Shown: in pieces, positions 63,645-64,000 of the stretch
Numbering within the stretch: the first letter of the stretch is position 1
Layout of the letters: every line of letters begins with the position of its first letter
Assembly (NCBI RefSeq): GCF_905475395.1
Contig: NC_058342.1
Span: 31,888,140 to 31,952,139, forward strand
Direction: 5' to 3'
DNA: 64,000 nucleotides
Origin: Chrysoperla carnea
Taxonomy: Eukaryota > Arthropoda > Insecta > Neuroptera > Chrysopidae
Made by a program: the position numbers and the translations under genes
The notes under the pieces: generated by a model
The model's database searches: none
What the model was told of the DNA's origin: nothing
What the model saw: the letters and a program-made list of their open reading frames with translations, nothing else

Positions 63645-63740
63645 AGAGACCATTCATAAATTACTTCACAAAAATTTTTTAATAATATTTTATCTTTACC
63701 CCCCCCCCTACCGTCTTTATTACCGGTGGTCATATATGTG
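63645..63740. repeat. Repeat family G fragment
   Basis: ACCATTCATAAATTACTTCA, then a C9 run, TACCGTCTTTATTACCGGTG and GAGCCCCCTC. Resembles 49600-49710 and, in part, 47935-48120. Confidence 0.5.
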
Positions 63741-63831
63741 AGCCCCCTCAAAAATACAGGTATTTTATATTTAAGTTTCCATTCAAAATAATCTGGCAAT
63801 TTTTGAAGGTCTTATAAATAAACATCGAGTT

Positions 63832-64000
63832 GGGTATGGGTATGGGTATGGAGGCTAGCGGGCCATGCTCGAGCATCGACCCTCAAATCAATGGTTCAGA
63901 GCACCTAGCCAAATAGACACTTGTACTCTATCCCCGCTACACTTTTCAGTGGCTATTATAACCAACTAATGTACTGAAACCCAGGATTTGCCTAGCACTG
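63832..64000 (-). pseudogene. LINE family L1 3' end, running off the window
   Basis: GGGTATGGGTATGGGTATGG is the complement of a (ACCCAT)n tail. CACCTAGCCAAATAGACACT and TTTTCAGTGGCTATTATAAC match the other two L1 copies. It continues past 64000, so its length and coding state are unknown. Confidence 0.85.

Overview
The window is AT-rich animal nuclear DNA from an insect. Its one protein-coding gene is a glutamate-gated chloride channel (GluCl alpha type). It runs on the + strand from the start codon at 14557 to the stop at 60780. Eight coding positions join in frame at GT/AG junctions into a 452-residue cys-loop subunit with signal peptide, both disulfide pairs, TM1-TM4 and the anion-selective Pro-Ala-Arg motif. 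Position 3 has three alternative cassettes (26.0, 30.5 and 31.5 kb), which is the arrangement known for insect GluCl genes. The order of insect is not resolved; (TTAGG)n-like SINE tails are compatible with many non-dipteran orders but prove nothing.

Left flank (1-14.5 kb): an intact initiator tRNA-Met at 2.73 kb and a decayed copy of it at 4.25 kb, among interspersed repeats. These include several eroded non-LTR retrotransposon (LINE) fragments, one with an apparent restriction-like endonuclease region, a hAT-like MITE with a perfect 8-bp target duplication, and palindromic elements.

Gene body (14.5-60.8 kb): about 97% intron. The introns carry two tRNA-derived SINE families. SINE1 has a tail of (CCTAA)n, the complement of the insect telomere motif, and SINE2 has an (ATT)n tail. 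In one place SINE2 is nested inside SINE1. Other contents are LINE 3' ends of at least two families, a Helitron-like element, pogo-like TIR elements, and an unusual number of foldback (inverted-repeat) elements. No second protein gene nested in the introns could be supported.

Right flank (60.8-64 kb): a candidate polyadenylation signal, a TIR element with an iterated AATTGG-type interior, a long clean hairpin at 62.6 kb, and a LINE 3' end running off the window.

I see no wholly new biological system. The observations most worth following are the frame logic and the extra codon of exon 3c, the SINE1/LINE pair sharing a 3' hairpin and telomere-like tail, the nested SINE, the hairpin conserved in repeat family C, and the foldback elements with clean target duplications. 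All family names rest on reading motifs by eye; no search or folding program was run.
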